Part shown: positions 8,793 through 17,517 of the stretch, piece after piece | Layout of the letters: each line of letters opens with the position of its first letter | Numbering within the stretch: the first letter of the stretch is position 1 | Origin: an uncultured Coriobacteriaceae bacterium | Lineage (GTDB): Bacteria > Actinomycetota > Coriobacteriia > Coriobacteriales > Eggerthellaceae | DNA length: 64,000 bases | Direction: 5' to 3' | Assembly: GCA_902768975.1 (NCBI GenBank) | Contig: CACXMZ010000005.1 | Location: 62,001-126,000 of the forward strand | Position numbers and translations under genes: made by a program | The notes under the pieces: generated by a model | What the model was told of the DNA's origin: nothing | The model's database searches: none | Seen by the model: the letters and a program-made list of their open reading frames with translations, nothing else

Positions 8793-10011
8793 CGACCTGC
8801 TCTACGAAACCTGGTCGGCGCTTATGGCGAACAAGGGCCGTACGATGCTTACTATTCTGGGTATCGTTATTGGCATTTCGGCTGTTATTGCCATGACTTC
8901 GCTCATTGACGGCGTGAAGAATTCGCTTGTTTCCCAGCTGGGCCTGGACCAGTCCCGCGTGGTTTATATCTATTACTGGAATGGCTCGGAAACGCGTGCG
9001 GAAGACTTAACCACCATCCAGGAAGGCGTGGAAGGCTACGAATTCATTACGGGTATGCAGTCGGGTTATGGTAAGGCAAGTACGGACGTAAAGCAGGCCG
9101 ACACGTCCGTCATGGGTGTGAGCAAAGGCTTCTTTAGTGCGCTTGGTATGAAGCTCACGGACGGTCGCATGCTTACTGACGCGGAGCTAAATAGCGACGC
9201 CATGGTGGTGGTCATCGACTCGTCCTTGGCGCGGTCTTTGTTTGGTGAAGATGTAAGCCCCGTGGGGGAACAGATTGAAATTGGCAACGACCGCTACAGC
9301 GTGATTGGCGTGGTCGAGGCAAGTAGTATGTTCGCATCTCAGGGGACGGTATATATGCCCTGGCAGACCTGTTCAATTCGCGTAACGGGTTCCACGAGCT
9401 TTGACCAGATTGTTGGTTATGCCCTCGAAGGTGAAGACATGGAAAGCCTGGTGCAGCGTACGGAAAGCTTTATTCGCCAGCGCTTCAATATTGCGGAAGA
9501 AGACGACACCGAAGGCCAGGGCTATGTATACGTCCAGTCGATTGCGTCCATCCAGGAAGAATTGAACACCACGCTTTTGTCCTTCCAGATGCTTATGACG
9601 GCAGTGGCGGGCATTTCGCTTTTGGTGGGCGGTATTGGCATTATGAACATGATGCTTACCAATGTCACCGAACGTATTCGCGAAATCGGCCTGCGCAAGG
9701 CACTCGGTGCTCACCGCAGCGACATTACCGCTCAGTTCCTCATGGAATCTGTTGCCATCTGTTTGGTGGGCGGTATTATTGGCTTCCTTTTGGGGGTCGC
9801 TGCCGCATGGGTGCTCGCGGCTGCTTCGGCAGGTGCCTTGGGTGGCATGGTGTCTGTTAATGGCGAATCCGCTGCGGTTACGCCCTACGTTTCAGGCACG
9901 ACTGTCCTTACGGCCATTGGCATTTGCGCGGGCATTGGTGTTCTTTTCGGCTTCTGGCCCGCGTATCGCGCCGCCAAGCTTGATCCCGTTGAGTCCTTGC
10001 GCCACCAATAG
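8782..10011 (+). CDS. MacB-type ABC transporter permease (FtsX family)
   Basis: 409 residues starting [11 protein letters not shown]. One membrane span follows the N-terminal amphipathic helix (about 22-42, ILGIVIGISAVIAM). A large external MacB periplasmic-core domain (about 45-275) comes next, then three spans near the C-terminus with the FtsX motif MMLTNVTERIREIGLRKALGA between the first two. The ATG at 8782 overlaps the ATPase gene and fits the family N-terminus. Reading further upstream in the same frame would run through the ATPase gene and was rejected. It ends in CAATAG, the first unit of the decamer array. Confidence 0.92.
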   Translation: MRISDLLYETWSALMANKGRTMLTILGIVIGISAVIAMTSLIDGVKNSLVSQLGLDQSRVVYIYYWNGSETRAEDLTTIQEGVEGYEFITGMQSGYGKASTDVKQADTSVMGVSKGFFSALGMKLTDGRMLTDAELNSDAMVVVIDSSLARSLFGEDVSPVGEQIEIGNDRYSVIGVVEASSMFASQGTVYMPWQTCSIRVTGSTSFDQIVGYALEGEDMESLVQRTESFIRQRFNIAEEDDTEGQGYVYVQSIASIQEELNTTLLSFQMLMTAVAGISLLVGGIGIMNMMLTNVTERIREIGLRKALGAHRSDITAQFLMESVAICLVGGIIGFLLGVAAAWVLAAASAGALGGMVSVNGESAAVTPYVSGTTVLTAIGICAGIGVLFGFWPAYRAAKLDPVESLRHQ

Positions 10012-10103
10012 GCTGCAATATTCCCACTAGGTCGCAATAAGCCCCAACGGACCTCAATAGAACTCAATACGCCCAATAGGCTCCAATAGGTCCCCGGGTA
10101 TTG
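10001..10103. repeat. Array of degenerate, helically phased decamers (NNNNNCAATA)
   Basis: CAATA starts at 10006, 10016, 10035, 10055, 10065, 10074 and 10084, so spacing is about 10 or 20 bp. The missing steps are filled by related CACTA (10025) and CAACG (10045). An inverted TATTG follows at 10099. The first unit contains the permease stop codon. It occupies most of the gap before the FMN dehydrogenase gene. See the finding. Confidence 0.7.
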
Positions 10104-10189
10104 CGCCCTTGGCCCACTTCTTATTAATTCACGTTACAATTAACAAGACGAGATTGTGCTCATTGTCCCTGCGACCAAAGGACTGAACT

Positions 10190-11215
10190 ATGACCTACGA
10201 AGAAGTCTTGCAGAAAGCAGCCGAAGTTCTGAAGCCAAAGTGCCGGGTGTGCAAGGAATGCAATGGCATTGCCTGCCGGGGTGAAATACCTGGCGTTGGT
10301 GCCGCAGGCGACGCTTCGTCTTTCACCCTGTGCCGCGACTACTTTTCGAAGATCCGTTTGCACATGGATGCCGTCCATGAACATTTCGAAGCAGATACAT
10401 CCCTTGAACTTTTTGGCTGTACGCTCGCGGGCCCGGTGATGGTTGCGCCGATTGGCGGCATGCCATTTAACTATACGAACGTCCTTACTGAAACTGAATA
10501 CTGTGAAGCGGTGGTCTTTGGTGCCAACGAAGCAGGCATTATTGCCTTTACGGGCGACGGGCCACTCGACGACTATTTCCCGTCCACGCTTCCCGTTATC
10601 AATGCCGCCGAAGGGCGGGGGATTCCCACCATTAAGCCCTGGGGAAAAGAAAAGCTTTTTGATCGGATTAAGGACATTAGCGCCACGAACTGCCCCGCCT
10701 TTGCCATGGACATAGATTCAGCAGCGCTCGTGAATTTGAAACTCCAAGGGAAGCCCGCTTACGCGAAGTCCGAAGAAGAAATTCGCGAAATTGTTCAGGA
10801 GGCGGGGCGTCCCTTCATTGTTAAGGGCGTCATGACGGCCGAGTCGGCACTCCGCTGCGCTCGTGCTGGTGCCTATGCCATCGTTGTATCTAACCATGGC
10901 GGCCGCATCATGCAGGATGCGCTTCCGCCTATTTCGGTCTTGCGCGAAATCAAGGACGCAGTTGGCGACCAAATGAAAGTATTGGTAGACGGCGGCATCC
11001 GCAGCGGGTCGGACGTCTTTAAGTGCTTGGCGCTGGGTGCGGACGCAGTGCTCATTGGGCGCCCGTATGCGATTGCAGCCCATGGGGGCGGCGCGGAAGG
11101 TGTGGCGCTGTATACGGAAAAGATCCTTCAAGAATTGAAGGAAACCATGCTCATGACCGACTGCCCAAGGCTTGCAGATATCACGCAAGACAAGATTCGC
11201 ATGTACCCTGCGTAA
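10190..11215 (+). CDS. FMN-dependent alpha-hydroxy-acid dehydrogenase/oxidase family protein
   Basis: TIM-barrel flavoprotein of the lactate oxidase / glycolate oxidase superfamily, 341 residues. The catalytic His and the substrate-binding Arg are in VVSNHGGR. The FMN phosphate site is VDGGIRSGSDVF followed by ALGADAVLIGRP. The N-terminus carries four cysteines (18, 21, 24 and 29, CRVCKECNGIAC), which could hold an Fe-S cluster or zinc; this is an inference from spacing. Likely substrates are L-lactate or a related 2-hydroxy acid, with electrons passed to a carrier rather than oxygen in an anaerobe. AAAGGA precedes the ATG by 8 nt. It appears monocistronic. Confidence 0.85.
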   Translation: MTYEEVLQKAAEVLKPKCRVCKECNGIACRGEIPGVGAAGDASSFTLCRDYFSKIRLHMDAVHEHFEADTSLELFGCTLAGPVMVAPIGGMPFNYTNVLTETEYCEAVVFGANEAGIIAFTGDGPLDDYFPSTLPVINAAEGRGIPTIKPWGKEKLFDRIKDISATNCPAFAMDIDSAALVNLKLQGKPAYAKSEEEIREIVQEAGRPFIVKGVMTAESALRCARAGAYAIVVSNHGGRIMQDALPPISVLREIKDAVGDQMKVLVDGGIRSGSDVFKCLALGADAVLIGRPYAIAAHGGGAEGVALYTEKILQELKETMLMTDCPRLADITQDKIRMYPA

Positions 11216-11254
11216 TTGCTTGGTTTATCACGGGCGAGATTGTGGCAGCGGGCA

Positions 11255-11267
11255 GGGGGACCGTCCC
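11255..11267. repeat. REP-like palindrome (GGGGACGGTCCCC type)
   Basis: GGGGGACCGTCCCC begins at 11254, flanked by a second CCCCGTT downstream. On the minus strand it reads AACGGGGACGGTCCCC, a motif of the GGGACGG type often seen as dispersed REP-like palindromes in bacterial genomes. It lies between the convergent FMN dehydrogenase and aminotransferase genes, where it could also act as a weak terminator. Confidence 0.45.
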
Positions 11268-11289
11268 CGTTACACCCCGTTGCACGGCG

Positions 11290-12522
11290 TTACTGTTTTT
11301 CTGCTACCGCGAGCTTAATGCACAGGACTAAAACGTCGAGGGCCTGCTCGAGTTCTTCCAGAGGTGGCAGGGTAGGCGCAATGCGGATATTAGAGTCCTT
11401 TGGCTCGTTGCCGTAGGGCCACGTGGCACCTGCACCCGTTAAGACCACGCCCGCTTCCTTGCAGAGGGCAACCACGCGCTTAGCGCAGCCCGCAGGAACA
11501 TCGAGGGAAACAAAGTAACCACCGCGCGGTGCTGTCCAGCGGCAACCCTCCACTTCGGCCAAGCCTTCTTCGAACTTCCGCAATACTAGCTCGAACTTGG
11601 GGCGCAGGATGGCGGCATGCTTTTTCATGTGTTCGGCAATGCCTTCACCGTCGCGCAGGAAACGCACGTGGCGCAGCTGGTTAAGCTTGTCGTGGCCAAT
11701 AGCCTGGATGCCTATGCGCGCACGGGCTTCTTCCATATTTGCAGGGCTTGCCGCAAAGGCGGAAATGCCCGCGCCAGGAAGGGTGACCTTGCTGGTGGAA
11801 GCAAACTTAATATAGCGGTCGGGGTTGCCCGCTTCTTCGCAGGCGGTTTTAATATCCAGAACTTGGTCTTGGTTTTCAACTTCGTCGTAGAGGTGGTGTA
11901 CGCAGTACGCGTTGTCCCACATAATGCGGAAGTCGGCGGCTGCTACAGGCATGGAAGCCAGGCGGCGCACCACGTCTTCGGAATAGCTCGCACCACTGGG
12001 GTTGGAATACTTGGGCACGCACCAGATGCCTTTAACGCTTTCGTCGTGGGCAACCAGTTGCTCGACTTCGTCCATATTGATGCCAGAGTCGTTCATAGAA
12101 ATAGGAATCATTTCGTAGCCGAAGGCTTCAGTAATGGCGAAGTGGCGGTCGTAGCCGGGAACGGGGCAGAGCCATTTTACATTGGGCAGCTGGTTCCAAG
12201 GGGTAGACCCAAGTGCACCAAAGCTATGGAAGCGCGCAATGGTGTCGTACATAAGCGTGAGGCTTGCGTTGCCACCAACGAAAACATTTTCAGCTTCGTC
12301 GTCGAGCATGAAAGCCATGAGGCGCTTGGCTTCTGGAATGCCATCAAGCACGCCGTAGTTGCAACAGTCGGTGCCGTCTTCAGCAACGGGGTTTTCAAGA
12401 GCACCCAGAATGCCGGCAGAAAGCGCCAGTTGGTCGGCCCCTGGTTTGCCGCGCGCCATATTAAGCGCAAGCCCCCGGGCCTTTACTTCTTCATATTCCT
12501 GTTGCAGTTGCTCAAGCGTCAT
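11290..12522 (-). CDS. Aminotransferase, MocR-like type (probable aspartate aminotransferase)
   Basis: PLP-dependent fold-type I aminotransferase of 410 residues, close to the Aminotran_MocR group that includes actinobacterial aspartate aminotransferases. The PLP lysine is in STSKVTLPGAG. Other active-site elements are KYSNPSGASYS and the Asp of MWDNAYCVHHL. C-terminal FAASP and GGYFVSLDVP fit the family. It would convert aspartate and 2-oxoglutarate to oxaloacetate and glutamate; specificity is inferred. ATG start after AAAGGA. It lies 14 bp downstream of the symporter gene in the same direction, so the pair probably forms an operon for amino acid uptake and transamination. Confidence 0.87.
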   Translation of the reverse strand: MTLEQLQQEYEEVKARGLALNMARGKPGADQLALSAGILGALENPVAEDGTDCCNYGVLDGIPEAKRLMAFMLDDEAENVFVGGNASLTLMYDTIARFHSFGALGSTPWNQLPNVKWLCPVPGYDRHFAITEAFGYEMIPISMNDSGINMDEVEQLVAHDESVKGIWCVPKYSNPSGASYSEDVVRRLASMPVAAADFRIMWDNAYCVHHLYDEVENQDQVLDIKTACEEAGNPDRYIKFASTSKVTLPGAGISAFAASPANMEEARARIGIQAIGHDKLNQLRHVRFLRDGEGIAEHMKKHAAILRPKFELVLRKFEEGLAEVEGCRWTAPRGGYFVSLDVPAGCAKRVVALCKEAGVVLTGAGATWPYGNEPKDSNIRIAPTLPPLEELEQALDVLVLCIKLAVAEKQ

Positions 12523-12536
12523 TTGCGTTCCTTTGC

Positions 12537-14186
12537 TTAGTCAGCGGCGGTTGCCATGATGTGGGTGTCGACGTCGTCGATAAGCAGGCTGTCTTCAAGC
12601 ACTTCTTCAATGTTCTTTTCAACATTGGTGCTTTCGTCCATGTAGTGGTCGAATTCGTCGAGCACTGCCTTTTCAGGTTCAGGGGTAAGCAGCGAAACGA
12701 CATAGATTGCAAGGGCGCTAAACAGGAAGGCGGGCAGCAATTCGTAGATGCCAAACACGCCACCCATGGGGCGAATGAGGTTGTGCCAAATAAGCACCAT
12801 GGAAGCGCCGGCAATCATGCCAGCAATAGCGCCTTGTTTGGTGGTGCGGCGCCAGTAGAGGCTAAAGAGGGTGAGGGGGCCAAAGCTCGCACCAAGACCT
12901 GCCCAGGCGTAAGACACCACGGCAAAGATAACGGAATTTTCGTCCCAGGCCACCGCAATACCGAAGAGCAGCACAGCGGCCAGCGTAATGCGCGAAACAA
13001 TGAGGACCTGTTCGTCGGTGGCGTCCTTCTTAAAGACGGCACGGAAGATGTTTTCGGCAACCGAAGAACCAGTAATAAGCAGGTAGCTGGAAGCCGAAGA
13101 CATGGAAGCAGCCAGAATGCCTGAAACCACCAAGCCGCACAAGAGGCTTGGCAGCATCATCTGCGAAAGCACGATAAAGATGGTTTCAGCCGAAGACTGG
13201 GTAAGCAGCTGGGCAGGAATAATGTAGCGGCCAATAATACCAATCATTACTGCAGCAAACATAGAAATAACTACCCAAACGATGGCGATAATGCGCGACT
13301 GGCGTACTTCTTCGTCAGAGCGAATGCCCATGAAGCGCACGAGCACCTGGGGCATACCGAAGTAACCCAGGCCCCAGCTCATGGTAGAGATAACCGTAAG
13401 CAAACCATATTCAGCAGGCACGTCGAAGAGGGGCTGGCCGTTCTGGACTATTTGCATGCCGTCTTCGCCCATGGCAGGAACCGCCATGGAAGTCATGGAA
13501 AGGAAGCCGGGGATGTCGGAGAGGAATTCGGCCATATTGCCCATGCCGCTTGCCATGGTAATGGAACCTAGGACAACAATAATCAGTGCAAAGAACATGA
13601 GCGTGCCCTGTACAAAGTCGGTTGCCACAACGGAAAGGTAGCCACCTACCATGGTGTAGAGGAATACAATCATGGCGCCAAAGACCATCATGATGGAATA
13701 GTCCCAGCCGAACAGACTGTTAAACAGGCGCCCGCAGGTTACAAAGCAGCTGCCGCAGTACACGCAGAAGAAGATAAGAATAATGATGGCAGCAATCGTG
13801 CCAATGACGTTCTTGCGGTCGTGGAAGCGGTTTGAATAAAACGCAGGGAGGGTAATGGAGTCGTTGGCTTTTACCGAATAGCGGCGCAGGCGCTTGGCAA
13901 CCAGGAGCCAATTAAGGTAGGTGCCTATGGCCAAGCCAATGGCTGTCCAGCCTACGTCGGAAGCGCCACAGAAGTAGGCGAGGCCGGGAAGACCCATGAG
14001 CAGGTAGCCGCTCATGTCGGACGCTTCGGCGGAAAGGGCGGTAAACCAGGGGCCCACCTTGCGCCCGCCGAGGAAGTATTCTGAAGTTGAAGAATTTGAG
14101 CGCTTTGCGTAAATAAAGCCGATGGTTAGAACCACAATAAAGTAGATAAGTATGGCAAGTACCACCATTGCGTCGCCTGATTGCAT
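12537..14186 (-). CDS. putP: Sodium/solute symporter, PutP (proline) type
   Basis: Sodium:solute symporter family protein with about 13 membrane spans, 549 residues starting MQSGDAMVVLAIL. The family signature FLGGRKVGPWFTALSAEASDMSGYL is seen near residues 40-65 in PutP-like form, with AEASDMSG as in proline permeases. The C-terminus is an acidic tail of about 45 residues. ATG at 14186 was chosen because AAGGGGG stands about 5 nt before it; an upstream ATG at 14225 lacks such support. It imports proline or a related amino acid with sodium. It is the first gene of the minus-strand unit with the aminotransferase. Confidence 0.88.
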   Translation of the reverse strand: MQSGDAMVVLAILIYFIVVLTIGFIYAKRSNSSTSEYFLGGRKVGPWFTALSAEASDMSGYLLMGLPGLAYFCGASDVGWTAIGLAIGTYLNWLLVAKRLRRYSVKANDSITLPAFYSNRFHDRKNVIGTIAAIIILIFFCVYCGSCFVTCGRLFNSLFGWDYSIMMVFGAMIVFLYTMVGGYLSVVATDFVQGTLMFFALIIVVLGSITMASGMGNMAEFLSDIPGFLSMTSMAVPAMGEDGMQIVQNGQPLFDVPAEYGLLTVISTMSWGLGYFGMPQVLVRFMGIRSDEEVRQSRIIAIVWVVISMFAAVMIGIIGRYIIPAQLLTQSSAETIFIVLSQMMLPSLLCGLVVSGILAASMSSASSYLLITGSSVAENIFRAVFKKDATDEQVLIVSRITLAAVLLFGIAVAWDENSVIFAVVSYAWAGLGASFGPLTLFSLYWRRTTKQGAIAGMIAGASMVLIWHNLIRPMGGVFGIYELLPAFLFSALAIYVVSLLTPEPEKAVLDEFDHYMDESTNVEKNIEEVLEDSLLIDDVDTHIMATAAD

Positions 14187-14251
14187 GTATCCCCCTTGCA
14201 TAATAAGCATTTCGTTCTGCAGCACTTTTGCGTGCTAAAGCGTAATGAAAC

Positions 14252-14257
14252 ATTATA
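14252..14257 (-). promoter_or_regulatory. Possible -10 box of the symporter operon
   Basis: TATAAT reads on the minus strand at 14257-14252, about 65 nt before the symporter start. No convincing -35 lies 16-18 bp upstream. The remaining part of the 340-bp gap (14258-14417) to the divergent tRNA promoter shows nothing else I can name. Confidence 0.35.
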
Positions 14258-14417
14258 GCCATAGTTTGTGCTTTAGGTTTTTTGTGAGTTTAAAAACTTC
14301 GCATTTGTCCATTAAATGGAGGGAAGAAGGCCTTAAGCGGCTTTCAAAGCCCGTTTGTCCACGTCATGAGCGAAAAGGGGAGAAATAATGTAGAAACGCC
14401 CGGGGGCGTGTAAGCAA

Positions 14418-14446
14418 TTGACAGAGGTGCGACACTCGCGTATTAT
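14418..14446 (+). promoter_or_regulatory. Strong promoter of the tRNA-tuf operon
   Basis: Consensus TTGACA (14418-14423), 17-bp spacer, TATTAT (14441-14446). It lies 82 bp before tRNA-Tyr and is the best sigma-70-type promoter in the window, as expected for a stable RNA and EF-Tu unit. Confidence 0.85.
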
Positions 14447-14527
14447 CACTCTGCTCACCTGTTGAAACAACTTGTTTTACAGGGGGCAGGCAGCTTGAAA
14501 AATACATGACGTTTAAGCACTAACTAT

Positions 14528-14612
14528 GGGAGTGTGCCCGAGTGGCTAAAGGGGACGGGCTGTAAACCCGTTGGCTATGCCTACCTAGGTTCGAATCCTA
14601 GCGCTCCCACCA
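14528..14612 (+). tRNA. tRNA-Tyr (GTA)
   Basis: Type II tRNA with a long variable arm. Acceptor GGGAGTG pairs with CGCTCCC; the anticodon loop CTGTAAA gives GTA; the T-loop is GGTTCGAATCC. CCA is encoded. First gene of the Tyr-Thr-Met-tuf cluster. Confidence 0.96.
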
Positions 14613-14617
14613 CCCAC

Positions 14618-14693
14618 GCCCGTGTAGCTCAGTCGGTAGAGCACTTCGTTGGTAACGAAGAGGTCACCGGTTCAAGTCCGGTCGCGGGCTCCA
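14618..14693 (+). tRNA. tRNA-Thr (GGT)
   Basis: Acceptor GCCCGTG pairs with CGCGGGC; anticodon loop TTGGTAA gives GGT; T-loop GGTTCAAGTCC; CCA encoded. It lies 5 nt after tRNA-Tyr. Confidence 0.96.
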
Positions 14694-14700
14694 CCTTTAT

Positions 14701-14777
14701 GGCGGCGTAGCTCAGTTGGTCAGAGCACACGGTTCATACCCGTGGCGTCACTGGTTCAAATCCAGTCGCCGCTACCA
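14701..14777 (+). tRNA. tRNA-Met (CAT), probably elongator
   Basis: Acceptor GGCGGCG pairs with CGCCGCT (one G-T at the end); anticodon loop TTCATAC gives CAT; CCA encoded. The first acceptor pair is not the C-A mismatch typical of initiator tRNA and the anticodon stem lacks three G-C pairs in a row, so an elongator identity is likely. Confidence 0.9.
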
Positions 14778-14868
14778 TTTGAAAATTCTCATTGCCCCTG
14801 GTGGCAATGCAACTTTGTTTCTATTTTTGTATGCGCCGAACAAGGCGCATTCATGTAAGGAGGATAGT

Positions 14869-16071
14869 ATGTCCAAGGAAAAGTTTGAGCGTACTAAGCC
14901 GCATGTGAATATCGGCACCATCGGTCACGTTGACCATGGCAAGACGACGCTCACCGCTGCAATCACCAAGACCCTGTCTGAAAACGACGGTTCTCACGGT
15001 TCTGCGAATGCTGACTTTACGGCATTTGAAAACATCGACAAGGCTCCTGAAGAGCGCGAACGTGGTATCACGATCTCCATCGCTCACGTTGAGTATGAAA
15101 CCGACACTCGTCACTATGCTCACGTAGACTGCCCCGGTCACGCTGACTATGTTAAGAATATGATCACCGGTGCTGCTCAGATGGACGGTGCCATTCTGGT
15201 TATCGCCGCTTCTGACGGTCCTATGGCTCAGACCCGCGAACACATCCTGCTCGCTCGCCAGGTAGGCGTGCCCTACATCGTGGTCTTCCTGAACAAGATC
15301 GACCAGGTTGAAGACGAAGAACTCATCGAACTGGTTGAAATGGAAATCCGCGAACTGCTGAATTCCTACGAATTCCCCGGAGACGACACCCCGATTATCC
15401 GCGGTTCTGCTCTGGCAGTTCTCGAAGGCGACAAGGCTGCTCAGGACGCTATCTGGCAGCTCATGGACGCTGTCGACTCCTGGATTCCTACTCCGGAGCG
15501 CGACACCGACAAGCCCTTCCTGATGGCTGTTGAAGACACCATGACCATTACCGGCCGCGGCACCGTTGCTACTGGCCGTGTGGAGCGTGGCGTGCTGCAT
15601 GTAAACGACGAACTGGAAATCGTTGGTATCAAGGAAACCCAGAAGACCGTTTGCACCGGCGTCGAAATGTTCCGCAAGCTGCTTGACGAAGCCGAAGCTG
15701 GCGACAACATCGGTTGTCTGCTCCGCGGCATCAAGCGCGAAGAAATCGTACGTGGCCAGGTACTTTGCAAGCCGGGTAGCGTTACCCCGCACACCAAGTT
15801 CACCGGCCAGGTTTACGTTCTTACCAAGGACGAAGGCGGTCGCCACACCCCATTCTTCGATGGCTATCGTCCTCAGTTCTACTTCCGCACCACCGACATC
15901 ACCGGTGTTGCACACCTTCCTGAAGGCACCGAGATGGTTATGCCTGGCGACAACGTAGAAATCACCGCCGAGCTTATCCACCCCATCGCCATGGAAGAGG
16001 GCCTGAAGTTCGCTATCCGCGAGGGTGGCCGCACGGTAGGCTCTGGCCGCGTTACCACGATCATCGAATAA
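14869..16071 (+). CDS. tuf: Elongation factor Tu
   Basis: GTPase that delivers aminoacyl-tRNA to the ribosome, 400 residues. G1 is [10 protein letters not shown]3 is DCPGHADY, and G4 is NKID in [10 protein letters not shown]. Domains II and III follow in standard form to the C-terminus SGRVTTIIE. The start is [14 protein letters not shown] after AAGGAGG at 14857-14863. An in-frame extension from 14716 would run through tRNA-Met and was rejected. Codon use is more biased than in neighbours (GAA, GTT, GGT, CGC), as expected for a highly expressed gene. Co-transcribed with the three upstream tRNAs from the 14418 promoter. Confidence 0.98.
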   Translation: MSKEKFERTKPHVNIGTIGHVDHGKTTLTAAITKTLSENDGSHGSANADFTAFENIDKAPEERERGITISIAHVEYETDTRHYAHVDCPGHADYVKNMITGAAQMDGAILVIAASDGPMAQTREHILLARQVGVPYIVVFLNKIDQVEDEELIELVEMEIRELLNSYEFPGDDTPIIRGSALAVLEGDKAAQDAIWQLMDAVDSWIPTPERDTDKPFLMAVEDTMTITGRGTVATGRVERGVLHVNDELEIVGIKETQKTVCTGVEMFRKLLDEAEAGDNIGCLLRGIKREEIVRGQVLCKPGSVTPHTKFTGQVYVLTKDEGGRHTPFFDGYRPQFYFRTTDITGVAHLPEGTEMVMPGDNVEITAELIHPIAMEEGLKFAIREGGRTVGSGRVTTIIE

Positions 16072-16090
16072 CGCACACTTTGTAATGAAC

Positions 16091-16120
16091 GCGGGGTTGG
16101 CGCTCCTGTGCCAGCCCCGC
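16091..16120 (+). terminator. Strong 11-bp hairpin after tuf
   Basis: GCGGGGTTGGC (16091-16101) pairs with GCCAGCCCCGC (16110-16120), one G-T pair. There is no T-run, so it may attenuate rather than fully stop transcription into rpmG. Confidence 0.55.
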
Positions 16121-16182
16121 TTCGCGCGCTTAAACGTATGTATTTCACAGCTGAAATGGAATGAAACTAGGAGTAATAAAAG

Positions 16183-16332
16183 ATGCGAACTTTGGTCACT
16201 TTGGCGTGCACAGAATGCAAGCGCCGCAACTATACGACCAAAAAGAACAAGCAGACGACGCCGGACCGCGTGGAACTGAAGAAGTACTGCAAGTGGTGCG
16301 GGCATCATACCCTTCATAGGGAAACCCGTTAG
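16183..16332 (+). CDS. rpmG: 50S ribosomal protein L33 (zinc-binding form)
   Basis: Small 49-residue protein of the large ribosomal subunit. It reads [17 protein letters not shown] at the start and carries two CxxC pairs, CTEC and CKWC, so it is the zinc-containing (C+) paralogue. Length and the basic middle section fit L33. ATG at 16183 follows a modest AGGAG about 11 nt upstream. The gene order tuf, rpmG, tRNA-Trp, secE, nusG, rplK, rplA is a classical bacterial cluster, which supports the call. Confidence 0.95.
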   Translation: MRTLVTLACTECKRRNYTTKKNKQTTPDRVELKKYCKWCGHHTLHRETR

Positions 16333-16352
16333 GAGTTGTTTGTAAGGTATAC

Positions 16353-16428
16353 AGGCCAGTAGTTCAATTGGTAGAGCGCCGGTCTCCAAAACCGGAAGTT
16401 GAGGGTTCAAGTCCTTCCTGGCCTGCCA
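16353..16428 (+). tRNA. tRNA-Trp (CCA)
   Basis: Acceptor AGGCCAG pairs with CTGGCCT; anticodon loop CTCCAAA gives CCA; T-loop GGTTCAAGTCC; discriminator G and CCA encoded. Located between rpmG and secE, the common place for this tRNA. Confidence 0.96.
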
Positions 16429-16441
16429 GCTTGTTTGAGGT

Positions 16442-16465
16442 CAAGCAGCTTATATGAGCTGCTTG
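16442..16465 (+). terminator. Hairpin between tRNA-Trp and secE
   Basis: CAAGCAGCT (16442-16450), 6-nt loop, AGCTGCTTG (16457-16465), a perfect 9-bp stem. No T-run. It could be a processing or attenuation site between the tRNA and the secE message. Confidence 0.4.
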
Positions 16466-16514
16466 CTTGGCGTTATAAGTACCTACGATTTGTTTTGATT
16501 TGAGAAGGTAAGAG

Positions 16515-16925
16515 ATGGCAAAGAAGTCAAAAACGCAGAGGGCGAAAGCTTCCGCAAGACGTGCTGAAAAGCGCGAAGCGGTTGAAGAAGTAGTTGAATC
16601 TGCAGAAGGTGTAGAAGAATCTGAAAAGTCTTCTGTGAGTGCTGCCAAGAAGATCCTTTCCAAGGAAAGCACGACTGAACCTGCGCTGACTAAGAGCAGT
16701 TCTGCTGCACAAAAGCCCAAGAAGGAAAGTTCGATAGTAACCTTCCTGAAGGGTGTGCGCAGCGAAATGAAGCGTGTTACCTGGCCAACCCGTACCGACG
16801 TTATTCGTTGGAGCGGCGTGGTGGTAGGCGCTCTGCTGTTCTTCGGCGTATTTGTGTTCATTTTGGACAACATCTTCCCGCAGCTGCTCATTCTTATCGA
16901 CTCTATCAATTCTACGGGGGCATAA
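16515..16925 (+). CDS. secE: Preprotein translocase subunit SecE
   Basis: Essential small subunit of the SecYEG translocon. The C-terminal 60 residues hold the family core: the amphipathic helix FLKGVRSEMKRVTWPTR and one membrane span (about 98-120, VVVGALLFFGVFVFIL). The first 70 residues are a charged Lys/Glu/Ser/Ala-rich extension, longer than in single-span SecE of most bacteria but seen in Actinobacteria. ATG follows GAAGGTAAG. It is 3 nt upstream of nusG and is co-transcribed with it. Confidence 0.95.
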   Translation: MAKKSKTQRAKASARRAEKREAVEEVVESAEGVEESEKSSVSAAKKILSKESTTEPALTKSSSAAQKPKKESSIVTFLKGVRSEMKRVTWPTRTDVIRWSGVVVGALLFFGVFVFILDNIFPQLLILIDSINSTGA

Positions 16926-16928
16926 GTT

Positions 16929-17459
16929 ATGGCGCGCAAGTGGTATGTTCTTCATACCTATTCAGGGTATGAAAACAAGGTAAAGAAGAATCTTGAAAGC
17001 CGCATTGAAACTATGGGGCTTGAAAACAACGTGTTTGCTATCGAGATTCCTACCGAAACGGTTACTGAAATTAAAGACGGTGGCCGTCGTGTTGAAAGCG
17101 AAAAGAAGGTTTTCCCAGGCTATGTGCTCGTTCGCATGGAACTGGACGACCGTAGTTGGGCTGCTGTGCGCAACACACCCGGTGTTACCGGTTTTGTGGG
17201 CGCCCAAGGTAAGCCCGAACCGCTTACCCGCGACGAATACAACAAGATTATGAAGCGTACGAGCCACGAAGCTCCGCGCAAGACCGCAACCAATTTGGAA
17301 GTGGGCCAGTCCGTGAAGGTAGTTTCCGGGCCTTTGGCCGACTTCGATGGTGTGGTTTCGGAAGTGACACCAGAAGCCAATAAGGTGAAGGTGCTCGTTT
17401 CCATCTTTGGGCGCGAAACGCCCGTTGAACTTGGCTTTGACCAAGTGGCGCGCATTTAG
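16929..17459 (+). CDS. nusG: Transcription termination/antitermination protein NusG
   Basis: 176 residues. NGN domain from [19 protein letters not shown] to about residue 115, with FPGYVLVRM in its usual place; KOW domain in the last 55 residues around [13 protein letters not shown]. It binds RNA polymerase to modulate pausing and couples to S10 or Rho. It follows secE by 3 nt and precedes rplK, the standard arrangement. Confidence 0.97.
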   Translation: MARKWYVLHTYSGYENKVKKNLESRIETMGLENNVFAIEIPTETVTEIKDGGRRVESEKKVFPGYVLVRMELDDRSWAAVRNTPGVTGFVGAQGKPEPLTRDEYNKIMKRTSHEAPRKTATNLEVGQSVKVVSGPLADFDGVVSEVTPEANKVKVLVSIFGRETPVELGFDQVARI

Positions 17460-17517
17460 TGCGCTGCGTCTGTGAGTGAAGCTGCAGGCGCGTATAGTTT
17501 GAAAACAGTGCACGTTC

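Noticed and set aside
10001-10103. CRISPR array or tRNA-type repeat
   Set aside because: Units are only about 10 bp, degenerate and without spacers of constant size.
14716-14868. N-terminal extension of EF-Tu
   Set aside because: The extension would translate tRNA-Met; the ATG at 14869 has a good ribosome binding site and the conserved start.
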